Shown: in pieces, positions 27,491-35,539 of the stretch
Layout of the letters: every line of letters begins with the position of its first letter
Numbering within the stretch: position 1 is the stretch's first letter
Assembly: GCA_001769215.1 (NCBI GenBank)
Contig: MEOL01000051.1
Coordinates: 1 to 53,840, forward strand
Reading direction: 5' to 3'
Source: Bacteroidetes bacterium GWF2_41_31
Lineage (GTDB): Bacteria; Bacteroidota; Bacteroidia; Bacteroidales; F082
DNA length: 53,840 nucleotides
Position numbers and translations under genes: made by a program
Notes under the pieces: generated by a model
What the model saw: the letters and a program-made list of their open reading frames with translations, nothing else
Databases searched by the model: none
What the model was told of the DNA's origin: nothing

Positions 27491-27553
27491 GAACCAAAAG
27501 GTAGGATGTTTGGTCAGCGGTTATTGGATTTTTCCGATAGCCGCTTTGTTTTT
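27491..27553 (+). terminator. Element copy E: GGTAGGATG stem-loop plus terminator
   Basis: ACCAAA (27493-27498) pairs with TTTGGT (27509-27514) around AGGTAGGATG. The next hairpin pairs AGCGGTTATTGGA with TCCGATAGCCGCT (27533-27545), allowing two G-T pairs, and is followed by TTGTTTTTG. It starts 7 bases after the stop of the GEVED gene. Its right half is part of the 22-base direct repeat that flanks the RhuM module. Confidence 0.7.
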
Positions 27554-27555
27554 GA
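27534..27555 (+). repeat. Left copy of perfect 22-base direct repeat flanking the RhuM module
   Basis: Begins CCGATAGCCGC and ends TTTTTGA. It is identical to 29275-29296. This copy is the right arm and tail of terminator E. Confidence 0.85.
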
Positions 27556-27704
27556 TGTCTGATATTTCCTGTAGGATTTGTTGGTAAATGGTGCGGCTAA
27601 TACTCGCCATTAACTTAATAACGACTATATTACTTATAATGTTGTCTAAAATGGCTGGTCCTTCAACCAAGTTTGGGTAATATGGAATGTATTTTTCCGG
27701 AATA

Positions 27705-28718
27705 TTATTTCTTTGTTTTGTTAATAGCTTTTAACTTTTTGTTCGCATTTTCAATGCTTGCAATAAATTGTTTTTCAACTTCCGAAAGTTCGTCAATTGC
27801 TTTGATCTGATAGGTTTCATATTCTGCCAATGCTTTTTTTTGTGCCAGATCGGCTGAAATTGTACCGGCGTTGGTCAGGATATCTTGTCTCGACATTTTA
27901 ATAAACCCGTCAAGGACTTCAATCCAATCTCTCATGGTCAATGTTTTTCGCTGCATGGCATTCACTTCTGCTATATCAAGATAGGCCGAAACCAGTCGAT
28001 TCAGAATTGCCAGTTCTTCCTCCTTTAGGTAGTTTTTGGCGACTGTAATTTCATTTTTAGTCGGTTTGTTACCTTTAAAAGCTGTTAAACCCATAAATGG
28101 TAATTGCGCATTTGCCCGTTGAAAAATAATTTCGGCAGCAGTATGGCCATGTGAAGCCCAATGCAGTTTGTTTTGTACCGTTTGAAAAAACAATTTGGTG
28201 GTTTCCACATTGGGGTTATAATCAACGCTCGTTGCATAAATTTCGAGAACCTTCCGATAAAATACTTTTTCCGATGAGCGGATTTCGCGAATACGTTCAA
28301 GTAATTCTTCAAAATATCCACTCCCTTTTTTCAGCAAATCATCGTTCATTGTAAAGCCTTTAATAAGGTATTCGCGCAGACGTTCGGTAGCCCAAATTCT
28401 AAATTGTGTACCCCTGATTGATTTTACCCTATAGCCAACTGAAATAATGACATCTAAGTTGTAAAGTGTGGTATCATATTCCTTACCATCAGCGGCAGTT
28501 AGTCGGAATTTCCGACATACTGAATTTTCGGATAATTCACCTTCTTTAAATATGTTACCGATATGTTCAGTGATTGTAACCCTGCTTTTTTGAAATAATT
28601 CGGCCAATTGAGCTTGTGTAAGCCAAACCGTTTCATTTTCCAAACGGGCCTCAATCTTGGTAATCCCGTCTTCGGTTTGATACATAAGTATTTCTGAGTT
28701 TGACTGTATATCAGACAT
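27705..28718 (-). CDS. RhuM-family protein
   Basis: The 337 residues match the RhuM (virulence protein/death-on-curing-associated) family layout. The N-terminus is a winged-helix-like region (VWLTQAQLAELFQKSRVTITEHIGNIFKEGEL, then CRKFRLTAADGKEYDTTLYNLDVIISVGYRVKS), a middle part contains GTQFRIWATERLREYLIKGF, and the C-terminal half is helical. RhuM proteins are frequent in genomic islands and near restriction-modification or mobile genes, and their biochemical role is not settled. The start lies 3 bases after the stop of the upstream small gene, so the two are likely co-transcribed. The module is flanked by direct repeats. Confidence 0.85.
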   Translation of the reverse strand: MSDIQSNSEILMYQTEDGITKIEARLENETVWLTQAQLAELFQKSRVTITEHIGNIFKEGELSENSVCRKFRLTAADGKEYDTTLYNLDVIISVGYRVKSIRGTQFRIWATERLREYLIKGFTMNDDLLKKGSGYFEELLERIREIRSSEKVFYRKVLEIYATSVDYNPNVETTKLFFQTVQNKLHWASHGHTAAEIIFQRANAQLPFMGLTAFKGNKPTKNEITVAKNYLKEEELAILNRLVSAYLDIAEVNAMQRKTLTMRDWIEVLDGFIKMSRQDILTNAGTISADLAQKKALAEYETYQIKAIDELSEVEKQFIASIENANKKLKAINKTKK

Positions 28719-28721
28719 ATC

Positions 28722-29021
28722 TTAATCATTAAAAAAGTTGTTAATCTTTTTGTTCAATTTGGTGATGTTGGATACCCTGTTCTTGCTGTCTTGCAGATAA
28801 AGGAAGTCGGTTGTGTATTGGCCGGTGTTTTTCCAATACTTACCTTCTTTGGCAAAGCGGTTAATTACAAATTCTGTCAAGCCACATTCGCCATAGTAAT
28901 AGATTTCCAATTGTTTGTTTTTTAAATCAGACAATTGCAAAGCCCCCTTCAGCATAGTTTCATGCCTCCGACTGACAAGTGCAACAACGCTGTTGTATCT
29001 ATTCCCTGGTTTACAACACAT
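28722..29021 (-). CDS. Hypothetical protein upstream of RhuM
   Basis: This frame gives 99 residues from an ATG at 29021. It overlaps the end of the decayed transposase frame by 11 bases and ends 3 bases before RhuM. The C-terminal 65 residues (LKNKQLEIYYYGECG, FAKEGKYWKNTGQYTTDFLYLQDSKNR) look like real protein. The first 30 (CCKPGNRYNSVVALVSRRHE) look less so, and may be a junction formed when the mobile element was lost. It could be a 5'-truncated gene. I do not recognise the family. Confidence 0.45.
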   Translation of the reverse strand: MCCKPGNRYNSVVALVSRRHETMLKGALQLSDLKNKQLEIYYYGECGLTEFVINRFAKEGKYWKNTGQYTTDFLYLQDSKNRVSNITKLNKKINNFFND

Positions 29022-29223
29022 CTATTTCTATAATATCATCAAGTTCTGAAAAATTCCTGGCACTTAAGTATAGATATTCATATTCAACTATTCCAGCCCT
29101 GACATGATTTTGGTGAATGGGTTCTATTCTGCTTTCAATCATTTCGTTACGGCCCCAATCTGCCACCCGGAAGGGTAACAAATGTACCGCATTTTGATCC
29201 CTTATTTGCTTACTTTCTGACAT
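29011..29223 (-). pseudogene. Internally deleted REP-associated (IS200-like) transposase remnant
   Basis: Seventy residues from the ATG at 29223 join two parts of one protein family. The first 25 (MSESKQIRDQNAVHLLPFRV) match the N-terminus typical of Bacteroidota REP-associated Tyr transposases. The rest (PIHQNHVRAGIVEYEYLYLSARNF, then LDDIIEIDVL) matches the C-terminus. The catalytic middle with the HUH motif is missing, so the protein cannot be active. The frame survived the deletion. Confidence 0.7.
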
Positions 29224-29274
29224 AATACAAAGATAAAAAACATAATGATAGAAAAGCGTAGATGCATTTGTCTG

Positions 29275-29296
29275 CCGATAGCCGCTTTGTTTTTGA
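29275..29296 (+). repeat. Right copy of perfect 22-base direct repeat flanking the RhuM module
   Basis: Identical in all 22 positions to 27534-27555. The sequence before it does not restore the left arm of terminator E, so only the right half of that terminator is duplicated. Confidence 0.85.
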
Positions 29297-29367
29297 ACAC
29301 GGATGAGACGGATCAATAAAGATTAAATCCGTGTTTTATCCGTTTAATCCGCGTCATCCGTGTTCCA
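29295..29367. repeat. Imperfect inverted repeat (ATCCGTGTTC type)
   Basis: GAACACGGATGAGACGGAT (29295-29313) pairs with ATCCGCGTCATCCGTGTTC (29347-29365) at 17 of 19 positions. This is a dispersed-repeat type seen in many Bacteroidota genomes. It begins inside the right 22-base repeat. Confidence 0.6.
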
Positions 29368-29489
29368 TCCCATAAGTCCGATTTGTATTTGCAGCGATCA
29401 TTAGTTAGTTAGTTTAACATGCATCATTCGTGCCTATCGATCAGGTACGTTCCATCCTCCCCCTTGTGAAAATATTTGTTAAAATTTCA

Positions 29490-29542
29490 CACAACTGTTG
29501 TGCACGCATAATTAATGTATTATATTTGCAATGCACGCACAA
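29490..29542 (+). promoter_or_regulatory. Promoter and candidate MarR operator before the fatty-acid operon
   Basis: TTG (29498-29500), 20 bases, then TATATTTG (29521-29528), a perfect promoter match, with the ATG at 29554. Two related half-sites surround it in opposite orientation: TTGTGCACGCA (29498-29508) and TGCACGCACAA (29532-29542). A 13-base palindrome CACAACTGTTGTG (29490-29502) overlaps the first. This layout suits autorepression by the MarR protein encoded just downstream. Confidence 0.6.
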
Positions 29543-29553
29543 CAAATAGATAG

Positions 29554-30012
29554 ATGAATATTCAGGAAACAGTTGATTTTCACTTAAGGAGCACACTCTT
29601 CGCCATTCGCAGGATGTACAACCTGCTCGCTGCCGAAAATGGAATAACACAAGGCATCGGTTATGTACTGGTGAACGTTGGCAGAGAAGGGGTGCCGGCA
29701 ACCAAAATTGCTCCCATGATGGGCATGAGTACTTCGAGCCTTAGCCGGTTACTTAAGAACATGGAAGATGATGGCCTGATTTACCGTCAATCCGACGAAA
29801 ACGACCGCCGGGTAGCCAAGGTGTTTTTAACTCCCAGAGGGGTGGAACTAAGGGCGAAAGTGAGAAAGGTGGTCCTTGATTTCAACAACAAACTCTTTGA
29901 AAAAATCGATCAGGCCGAGATGGCGACTTTCATGCGTGTAAATGAGGTAATCCGTCAGCAAGTTTGCAACGACCTGGCTCACCTCACAGGAAACAATTGC
30001 GATGAAGACTAA
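29554..30012 (+). CDS. MarR-family transcriptional regulator
   Basis: The 152 residues show the MarR winged helix: PATKIAPMMGMSTSSLSRLLKNMEDDGLIYRQ as recognition helix region, then DENDRRVAKVFLTPRGVEL as the wing. It lies 20 bases upstream of the fadN-like gene on the same strand, behind a promoter flanked by inverted half-sites. It probably represses its own operon and responds to fatty acids or acyl-CoA. That ligand is inferred from context only. Confidence 0.9.
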   Translation: MNIQETVDFHLRSTLFAIRRMYNLLAAENGITQGIGYVLVNVGREGVPATKIAPMMGMSTSSLSRLLKNMEDDGLIYRQSDENDRRVAKVFLTPRGVELRAKVRKVVLDFNNKLFEKIDQAEMATFMRVNEVIRQQVCNDLAHLTGNNCDED

Positions 30013-30032
30013 CTTTTTAAACCTAACCATAT

Positions 30033-32435
30033 ATGATACGTAGAATTAACAAAGTCGCGGTGCTCGGCTCAGGAGTGATGGGGTCGGGAATCGCCTGTCA
30101 TTTTGCCAACATCGGCCTCGATGTATTGCTGCTCGACATCGTCCCACGCGAGCTCGATGAAGCAGAAAAAAGCAAAGGTCTGACCCTGAACGACAAAGTA
30201 GTCAGAAACCGGATGGTGAACGATTCGCTGACGGCGGCGCTCAAGTCGAAGCCCTCTCCAATTTACAAACAGTCCTTTGCCCGACGCATCCTCACGGGCA
30301 ATTTTGATGATGATCTAAATAAAATAAAGGACTGCGATTGGGTGATAGAGGTGGTGATTGAACGCCTCGACATCAAGCAACAGGTATTCGAAAAGGTGGA
30401 GAAATTCCGTAAGCCGGGATCCCTCATCACTTCCAACACTTCCGGTATCTCCGTAGAAAAAATGATAGAAGGCCGCAGCGAAGACTTTCAACAACATTTC
30501 TGCGGGACGCACTTCTTCAACCCGCCACGCTATCTTCAACTGTTCGAAATCATTCCTACCAGTAAAACGTTGCCAGAAGTGCTCGACTTTCTGGCAGATT
30601 ATGCCAGCCGATATCTGGGCAAAACCCCTGTGCTGGCAAAAGATACTCCTGCCTTTATTGCCAACCGGGTTGGAACCTTTTCCATCATGGAATTATTTAA
30701 TAACGTTGAAAAAATAGGGCTTACCATCCCTGAAATTGACAAACTCACAGGTCCTGTGATAGGTCGTGCTAAATCAGCTACCTTCCGCACAGCGGATATC
30801 GTGGGACTCGACACGCTCGTCCATGTGGCCAACAACATCCGCGAAACAACCCTCGATGAATCAAACGATGCTTTTAAAATTCCAGCCTATCTGCAAAAAA
30901 TGCTTGACAACAAATGGCTGGGTTCAAAAACACAGCAGGGGTTCTTTAAAAAAGTTGACGAAGGGGGTGAGAAAAAATTCCTCAATCTGGATTTTTCCAC
31001 CCTGGATTATGTGGAGGCGCCACGTCCCAAATTCTCCGTATTCGAAAAAACCAAAGGCATCGATGATCTTCGCCAGCGGATGCCCATCCTCATGTCGGAC
31101 AAAGGAAAAGCAGGTGAATTTTACCGTAGTTCTTTTTACAGTTTGTTCCAGTTTGTCTCCAACCGAATTCCTGAAATCACCGGCGACTTGTACAAGGTAG
31201 ATGATGCCATGAATGCAGGTTTTGGCTGGAAACTCGGGCCTTTCCAGACCTGGGATGCCGTAGGCGTTGCCGACACTGTAAAGACCATGGAAGAAGCAGG
31301 CAAAAAACCGGCACCATGGATTTACGATATGCTGGAGGCAGGAATCACCAGCTTCTACACCGTAAAGGAAGGTAAAAAATATTATTACGATATACCCTCC
31401 AAATCCTATCTGGGAATTCCCGGTCAGGAAGCGTTGCTCTCGCTTGAAGTGCTGCGTACCTCGCACGTACTCTGGGAAAATACCGATACCACCATCTTCG
31501 ATCTGGGCGACGGGGTGCTGAACATCGAATTTCATACCAAGATGAACACCATCGGCCAGGGAGTGCTCGAAGGACTCAACAAAGCCATCGACATGGCCGA
31601 AGCCGATTACAAGGCCCTGGTTGTATCCAACGAAGGCGAACATTTTTCGGCCGGAGCCAACGTAGGCATGATTTATATGCTGGCCATCGAGCAGGAATTT
31701 GAAGAGCTGGATATGGCCGTGCAATGGTTTCAGAAAACCACCATGCGGATGCGATACTCAAGTATTCCGGTGATTGCGGCTCCCCATGGCATGGCGCTGG
31801 GCGGTGGTTGCGAGTTGTGTATGCACAGCGACAAAGTGGTGGCTCATGCCGAAACCTACATGGGATTGGTAGAATTTGGTGTTGGCCTGATCCCGGGAGG
31901 AGGAGGAACCAAAGAGTTTGCCCTGCGTCTTTCGGATGAATTTAAGGAAGGCGATATCCGCACCAATGCATTCCTGAACCGCTACCTGAGCATTGGCCAG
32001 GCGAAAGTTTCCACTTCCGCGTACGAGGCCTTTGACCTGGGGTATTTGCGTCCGGGCATTGATGAAGTAATTGTGAGCCGGGCTCACCAACTGGCTTACG
32101 CCAAAAAAGCTGCCTTGAATCTGGTAGAAAAAGGCTATACCCGGCCTGTGCCACGTACGGATATCAAAGTGCTTGGTAAAGAAGCCCTCGGAATGGTCTA
32201 TGTAGGAGCGGACGGTTTTGCGACGGCCAATTACATGAGTGAACACGACAAACTCATCGCCGAAAAACTAGGCATGGTCATGGCCGGTGGCGAAGTGTCG
32301 GAAGCCCTGACTGAAGTCTCAGAACAATACCTACTGAACCTGGAGCGCAAGGCCTTCATGGAACTCTGCACCCAGCGCAAAACACTGGAGCGCATCCAGA
32401 GTCTGATCGCCTCCGGTAAAATTTTGAGAAACTAA
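30033..32435 (+). CDS. fadN: Bifunctional 3-hydroxyacyl-CoA dehydrogenase / enoyl-CoA hydratase
   Basis: This 800-residue protein catalyses hydration of enoyl-CoA and NAD-dependent oxidation of the hydroxyacyl-CoA in beta-oxidation. The dehydrogenase half comes first, with the NAD-binding motif GSGVMGSGIACHFA at residues 11-24 and FCGTHFFNPPRYLQLFEIIP. The crotonase half follows (EHFSAGANVGM, GMALGGGCELCMHSDKV near 589, GLIPGGGGTKE). This order is the reverse of E. coli FadB and matches Bacillus FadN in both order and length (about 790). The gene order fadN-fadA-fadE also matches Bacillus subtilis. Cytoplasmic. The symbol is by analogy of architecture. Confidence 0.93.
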   Translation: MIRRINKVAVLGSGVMGSGIACHFANIGLDVLLLDIVPRELDEAEKSKGLTLNDKVVRNRMVNDSLTAALKSKPSPIYKQSFARRILTGNFDDDLNKIKDCDWVIEVVIERLDIKQQVFEKVEKFRKPGSLITSNTSGISVEKMIEGRSEDFQQHFCGTHFFNPPRYLQLFEIIPTSKTLPEVLDFLADYASRYLGKTPVLAKDTPAFIANRVGTFSIMELFNNVEKIGLTIPEIDKLTGPVIGRAKSATFRTADIVGLDTLVHVANNIRETTLDESNDAFKIPAYLQKMLDNKWLGSKTQQGFFKKVDEGGEKKFLNLDFSTLDYVEAPRPKFSVFEKTKGIDDLRQRMPILMSDKGKAGEFYRSSFYSLFQFVSNRIPEITGDLYKVDDAMNAGFGWKLGPFQTWDAVGVADTVKTMEEAGKKPAPWIYDMLEAGITSFYTVKEGKKYYYDIPSKSYLGIPGQEALLSLEVLRTSHVLWENTDTTIFDLGDGVLNIEFHTKMNTIGQGVLEGLNKAIDMAEADYKALVVSNEGEHFSAGANVGMIYMLAIEQEFEELDMAVQWFQKTTMRMRYSSIPVIAAPHGMALGGGCELCMHSDKVVAHAETYMGLVEFGVGLIPGGGGTKEFALRLSDEFKEGDIRTNAFLNRYLSIGQAKVSTSAYEAFDLGYLRPGIDEVIVSRAHQLAYAKKAALNLVEKGYTRPVPRTDIKVLGKEALGMVYVGADGFATANYMSEHDKLIAEKLGMVMAGGEVSEALTEVSEQYLLNLERKAFMELCTQRKTLERIQSLIASGKILRN

Positions 32436-32465
32436 TCCTATCACGAACCAGAAAAACGTAAAATC

Positions 32466-33638
32466 ATGAATGCATATATAGTAGGCGGATATCGGTCACC
32501 CATTGGAAAAGCCCCCAGGGGTAGTTTTCGTTTTACCAGACCCGACGACATCGCCGCAACAGTCATCCGGCATTTACTTGCCGATTTCCCACAAATCCCA
32601 CATACCCGCATCGATGATGTAGTGGTGGGGAATGCTTTCCCGGAAGCGGAATCAGGCTTCAACATGGGGCGCATGCTCTCGCTCATGTCGATGGACACCG
32701 TGGAAGTTCCCGGTTCCACCATTAACAGGTATTGCGCGTCAGGACTCGAATCTATCGCCATCGCTTCAGCCAAAATCACTGCCGGCCTGGCCGATATTAT
32801 CGTGGCCGGAGGAGCCGAAAGCATGTCGATGATCTCAATTGGAGGATGGAGACAAGTGCCTAATCCTGACGTGGCCAAAAACCATCCCAAGTGGTATTTA
32901 AACATGGGACTTACCAGCGAAATGGTGGCCAAAGAGTACAACGTATCCCGTGAAGAGCAGGATCGATTTTCGGTGAAATCAGTTGAAAAAGCACTGGCTG
33001 CCATTGATGCGGGCAAGTTTAAACAAGAGATCGTACCATTCACCATCAAAGAAAACCTGGTGGTAAACGATAAACTCATCACCAAAGAAAAGATGTTCGA
33101 CACCGATGAAGGCCCCCGCCGGGGAACAACCCTGGAAGCCCTGTCAAAACTACGTCCGGCCTTCGCGGCCAATGGATTCTCTACTGCCGGAAACTCCTCG
33201 CAGATGTCCGATGGTGCCGCTTTCGTATTGGTAGTCTCCGAAAAAATCCTCAAAGAATTCAACCTGACCCCCATCGCGCGACTCGTGGATTATCAGGTGG
33301 CAGGTGTGGAACCTTACAAGATGGGCATCGGGCCCATTGCCGCCATCCCAAAAGTGCTGAAACATGCCGGGATGAATCTCAATCAGATTGATGGCATCGA
33401 ACTCAACGAAGCCTTTGCCTCACAATCCATCGCGGTAATTAAAGAGCTGGGACTGGATGAAAGCAAAGTAAACGTCAACGGTGGCGCTATTGCATTGGGT
33501 CATCCGCTTGGCGCAACGGGTTCCAAACTCACCGTTCAGCTGATACACGAGCTCAAACGCACCGGGGGGAAATATGGCCTGGTAACCATGTGTATCGGAA
33601 CCGGTCAGGGTGGTGCAGGGATATTTGAAATGCTTTAA
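32466..33638 (+). CDS. fadA: Acetyl-CoA C-acyltransferase (thiolase)
   Basis: This 390-residue thiolase cleaves 3-ketoacyl-CoA with CoA in the last step of beta-oxidation. Active-site residues are all present: nucleophilic Cys90 (NRYCASGLE), His346 (GHPLGATG) and Cys376 (CIGTGQGGAG). The length is standard. It starts 30 bases after the fadN-like gene, and the two should form a complex or at least act consecutively. Confidence 0.93.
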   Translation: MNAYIVGGYRSPIGKAPRGSFRFTRPDDIAATVIRHLLADFPQIPHTRIDDVVVGNAFPEAESGFNMGRMLSLMSMDTVEVPGSTINRYCASGLESIAIASAKITAGLADIIVAGGAESMSMISIGGWRQVPNPDVAKNHPKWYLNMGLTSEMVAKEYNVSREEQDRFSVKSVEKALAAIDAGKFKQEIVPFTIKENLVVNDKLITKEKMFDTDEGPRRGTTLEALSKLRPAFAANGFSTAGNSSQMSDGAAFVLVVSEKILKEFNLTPIARLVDYQVAGVEPYKMGIGPIAAIPKVLKHAGMNLNQIDGIELNEAFASQSIAVIKELGLDESKVNVNGGAIALGHPLGATGSKLTVQLIHELKRTGGKYGLVTMCIGTGQGGAGIFEML

Positions 33639-33678
33639 CCCAAGTTAATTAATAGAAACAACTTAAAAAAATAATCAC

Positions 33679-35463
33679 ATGTCAGAAAATAAATCACTAA
33701 AAGGAGGAGAATTCCTGATTAAGGAAACACTGGCCGAGGATGTGTTCATTCCTGAAGAATTTAACGAAGAACAGCGCATGATAGCGCAAAGCTGCAAGGA
33801 CTTTACAGAAACGCAGGTACACCCGCAGGTAGAACAGCTGGAAAAACACGACCGTGAATTGCTCACAAAATTACTCAAGGATGCCGGAGAACTTGGTCTG
33901 CTGGGTATTTCTGTCCCGGAAGAGTACGATGGATTTGGGCAAAAATTTGTTACTTCCATGCTCACCGTCGAGGAAATGGGCAAAGGATTCAGCTTCGCGG
34001 TAGCCTATTCGGCACATACCGGCATTGGAACCCTTCCCATTTTGTATTACGGAACCGAAGAACAAAAACAGAAATATTTGCCCAAGTTGGCCTCTGGCGA
34101 ATTTCTGGGTGCTTACTGCCTGACCGAGGCAGAGGCCGGATCGGATCCGAACTCAGGAAAAACCAAAGCCACTTTAAGCCAGGATGGGACCACTTACTCA
34201 CTGAACGGGGTAAAAATCTGGATCACCAATGGAGGCGTGGCTGACCTGTTGATCGTTTTTGCCAAAATCGGTGACGACAAAAACCTGAGTGCTTTTATTG
34301 TAGAAACCAACGCACCGGGAATTACCATTGGAGCCGATGAAGAAAAAATGGGCATCAAAGGGTCGTCCACCGTTCAGATCTATTTTGACAATGCAATCAT
34401 TCCTGCCGAAAACTTACTGGGTGAACGCGATGGAGGTTTTAAAATCGCGCTGAATATCCTGAACCTCGGACGTATTAAACTCTCAGGAGCAACCGTTGGG
34501 GCATGCAAAGCCACCATAGATGAGGCGCTTCATTATGCCAACGAACGCAAGCAATTTGGAACACTCATCTCCTCCTTTGGTGCCATCAAGTGGAAATTGG
34601 GGGAAATGGCCATCCTTACGTTTGCTTCCGAATCGCTTACCTATCGTGCCAGCCAAAACATCGACGATGCCATCCAATCGTTTATTAAACAAGGTCTCGA
34701 TAAGGGCAAGGCCACCCTGGAAGGCATCCGCCAATATGCCATCGAGGCCAGCATTGCCAAGGTATTTGGTTCGGAAGTGTTGGATTACGTAGTAGATGAA
34801 GCCGTGCAGATTTACGGAGGCATGGGCTATTCGTCCGAAACCCTGGTGGAACGCGCTTACCGCGATTCGCGTATCAACCGTATTTTTGAAGGAACCAACG
34901 AAATCAACCGCATGGTGATCGTGGGCGAATTGCTAAAACGTGCCATGAAAGGCGAAATAGACCTGATGACCCCGGCAAAAGCGGTTGGAGGAGAGCTCAT
35001 GGGAATTCCTGATTTTGGTTCGGTTTCAACAGATTACTTTGACGCAAAGAAGAAAATGATGGTGAACTTCAAAAAATCCATCCTCATGGTGGCAGGTGCT
35101 GCCATTCAGAAATACATGGACAAATTTGCCGATGAACAGGAAATTTTAATGGCATTGGCCGATATGATTATTACCACCTATGCTGCCGAATCGTGTTTAT
35201 TGCGTACTGAAAAACTCAGCACGAAACTCACCGAAGAAAAACTGGCCCTGTACAAAGACATGACGGATGTATTCTTTTACGATGCGGCCGGAAAAATCAA
35301 CAAATCAGGGGTGGATGCCGTGAATGCTTTTGCAGCCGGTGATGAGCAGCAAGCCATGCTCATGGGGATGAAACGCTTTACCAAATCAGCCAATGTAAAC
35401 TCCATTGCTGCCCGGCGCCGCATTGCCGACCGCATGATTGAAGACAATCGCTATTCTTATTAA
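33679..35463 (+). CDS. fadE: Acyl-CoA dehydrogenase
   Basis: This 594-residue flavoprotein catalyses the first oxidation of beta-oxidation. Signatures include GAYCLTEAEAGSDPN, VKIWITNGGVADL, QIYGGMGYSSETLVERAYRDSRI and the catalytic Glu404 in IFEGTNEINR. An additional C-terminal region of about 190 residues matches the long subfamily that includes Bacillus FadE (594 residues). Electrons pass to ETF, whose genes are not in this window, and then presumably to the EtfD/FadF-like protein at 37961. Third gene of the operon, 40 bases after the thiolase. Confidence 0.93.
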   Translation: MSENKSLKGGEFLIKETLAEDVFIPEEFNEEQRMIAQSCKDFTETQVHPQVEQLEKHDRELLTKLLKDAGELGLLGISVPEEYDGFGQKFVTSMLTVEEMGKGFSFAVAYSAHTGIGTLPILYYGTEEQKQKYLPKLASGEFLGAYCLTEAEAGSDPNSGKTKATLSQDGTTYSLNGVKIWITNGGVADLLIVFAKIGDDKNLSAFIVETNAPGITIGADEEKMGIKGSSTVQIYFDNAIIPAENLLGERDGGFKIALNILNLGRIKLSGATVGACKATIDEALHYANERKQFGTLISSFGAIKWKLGEMAILTFASESLTYRASQNIDDAIQSFIKQGLDKGKATLEGIRQYAIEASIAKVFGSEVLDYVVDEAVQIYGGMGYSSETLVERAYRDSRINRIFEGTNEINRMVIVGELLKRAMKGEIDLMTPAKAVGGELMGIPDFGSVSTDYFDAKKKMMVNFKKSILMVAGAAIQKYMDKFADEQEILMALADMIITTYAAESCLLRTEKLSTKLTEEKLALYKDMTDVFFYDAAGKINKSGVDAVNAFAAGDEQQAMLMGMKRFTKSANVNSIAARRRIADRMIEDNRYSY

Positions 35464-35492
35464 AAATTAACATAGCTTTGTTCTTTACTAAA

Positions 35493-35520
35493 ACCGGGGC
35501 ATGGGATTCTGTGCCCCGGT
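35493..35520 (+). repeat. Hairpin between fadE and the thioesterase-like gene
   Basis: ACCGGGGCA (35493-35501) pairs perfectly with TGCCCCGGT (35512-35520). No T-run follows (AAATAAATAG), so it is more likely an mRNA-stability or processing hairpin than a terminator. Confidence 0.5.
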
Positions 35521-35539
35521 AAATAAATAGGCTCACACC

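Noticed and set aside
30924-31724. 266-residue antisense open frame within the fadN-like gene
   Set aside because: It is the shadow of a strongly coding frame and shows no protein-family features.
32441-33274. 277-residue antisense open frame over the thiolase gene
   Set aside because: It is opposite a clear thiolase with full active site; the reverse frame is an artefact of codon usage.
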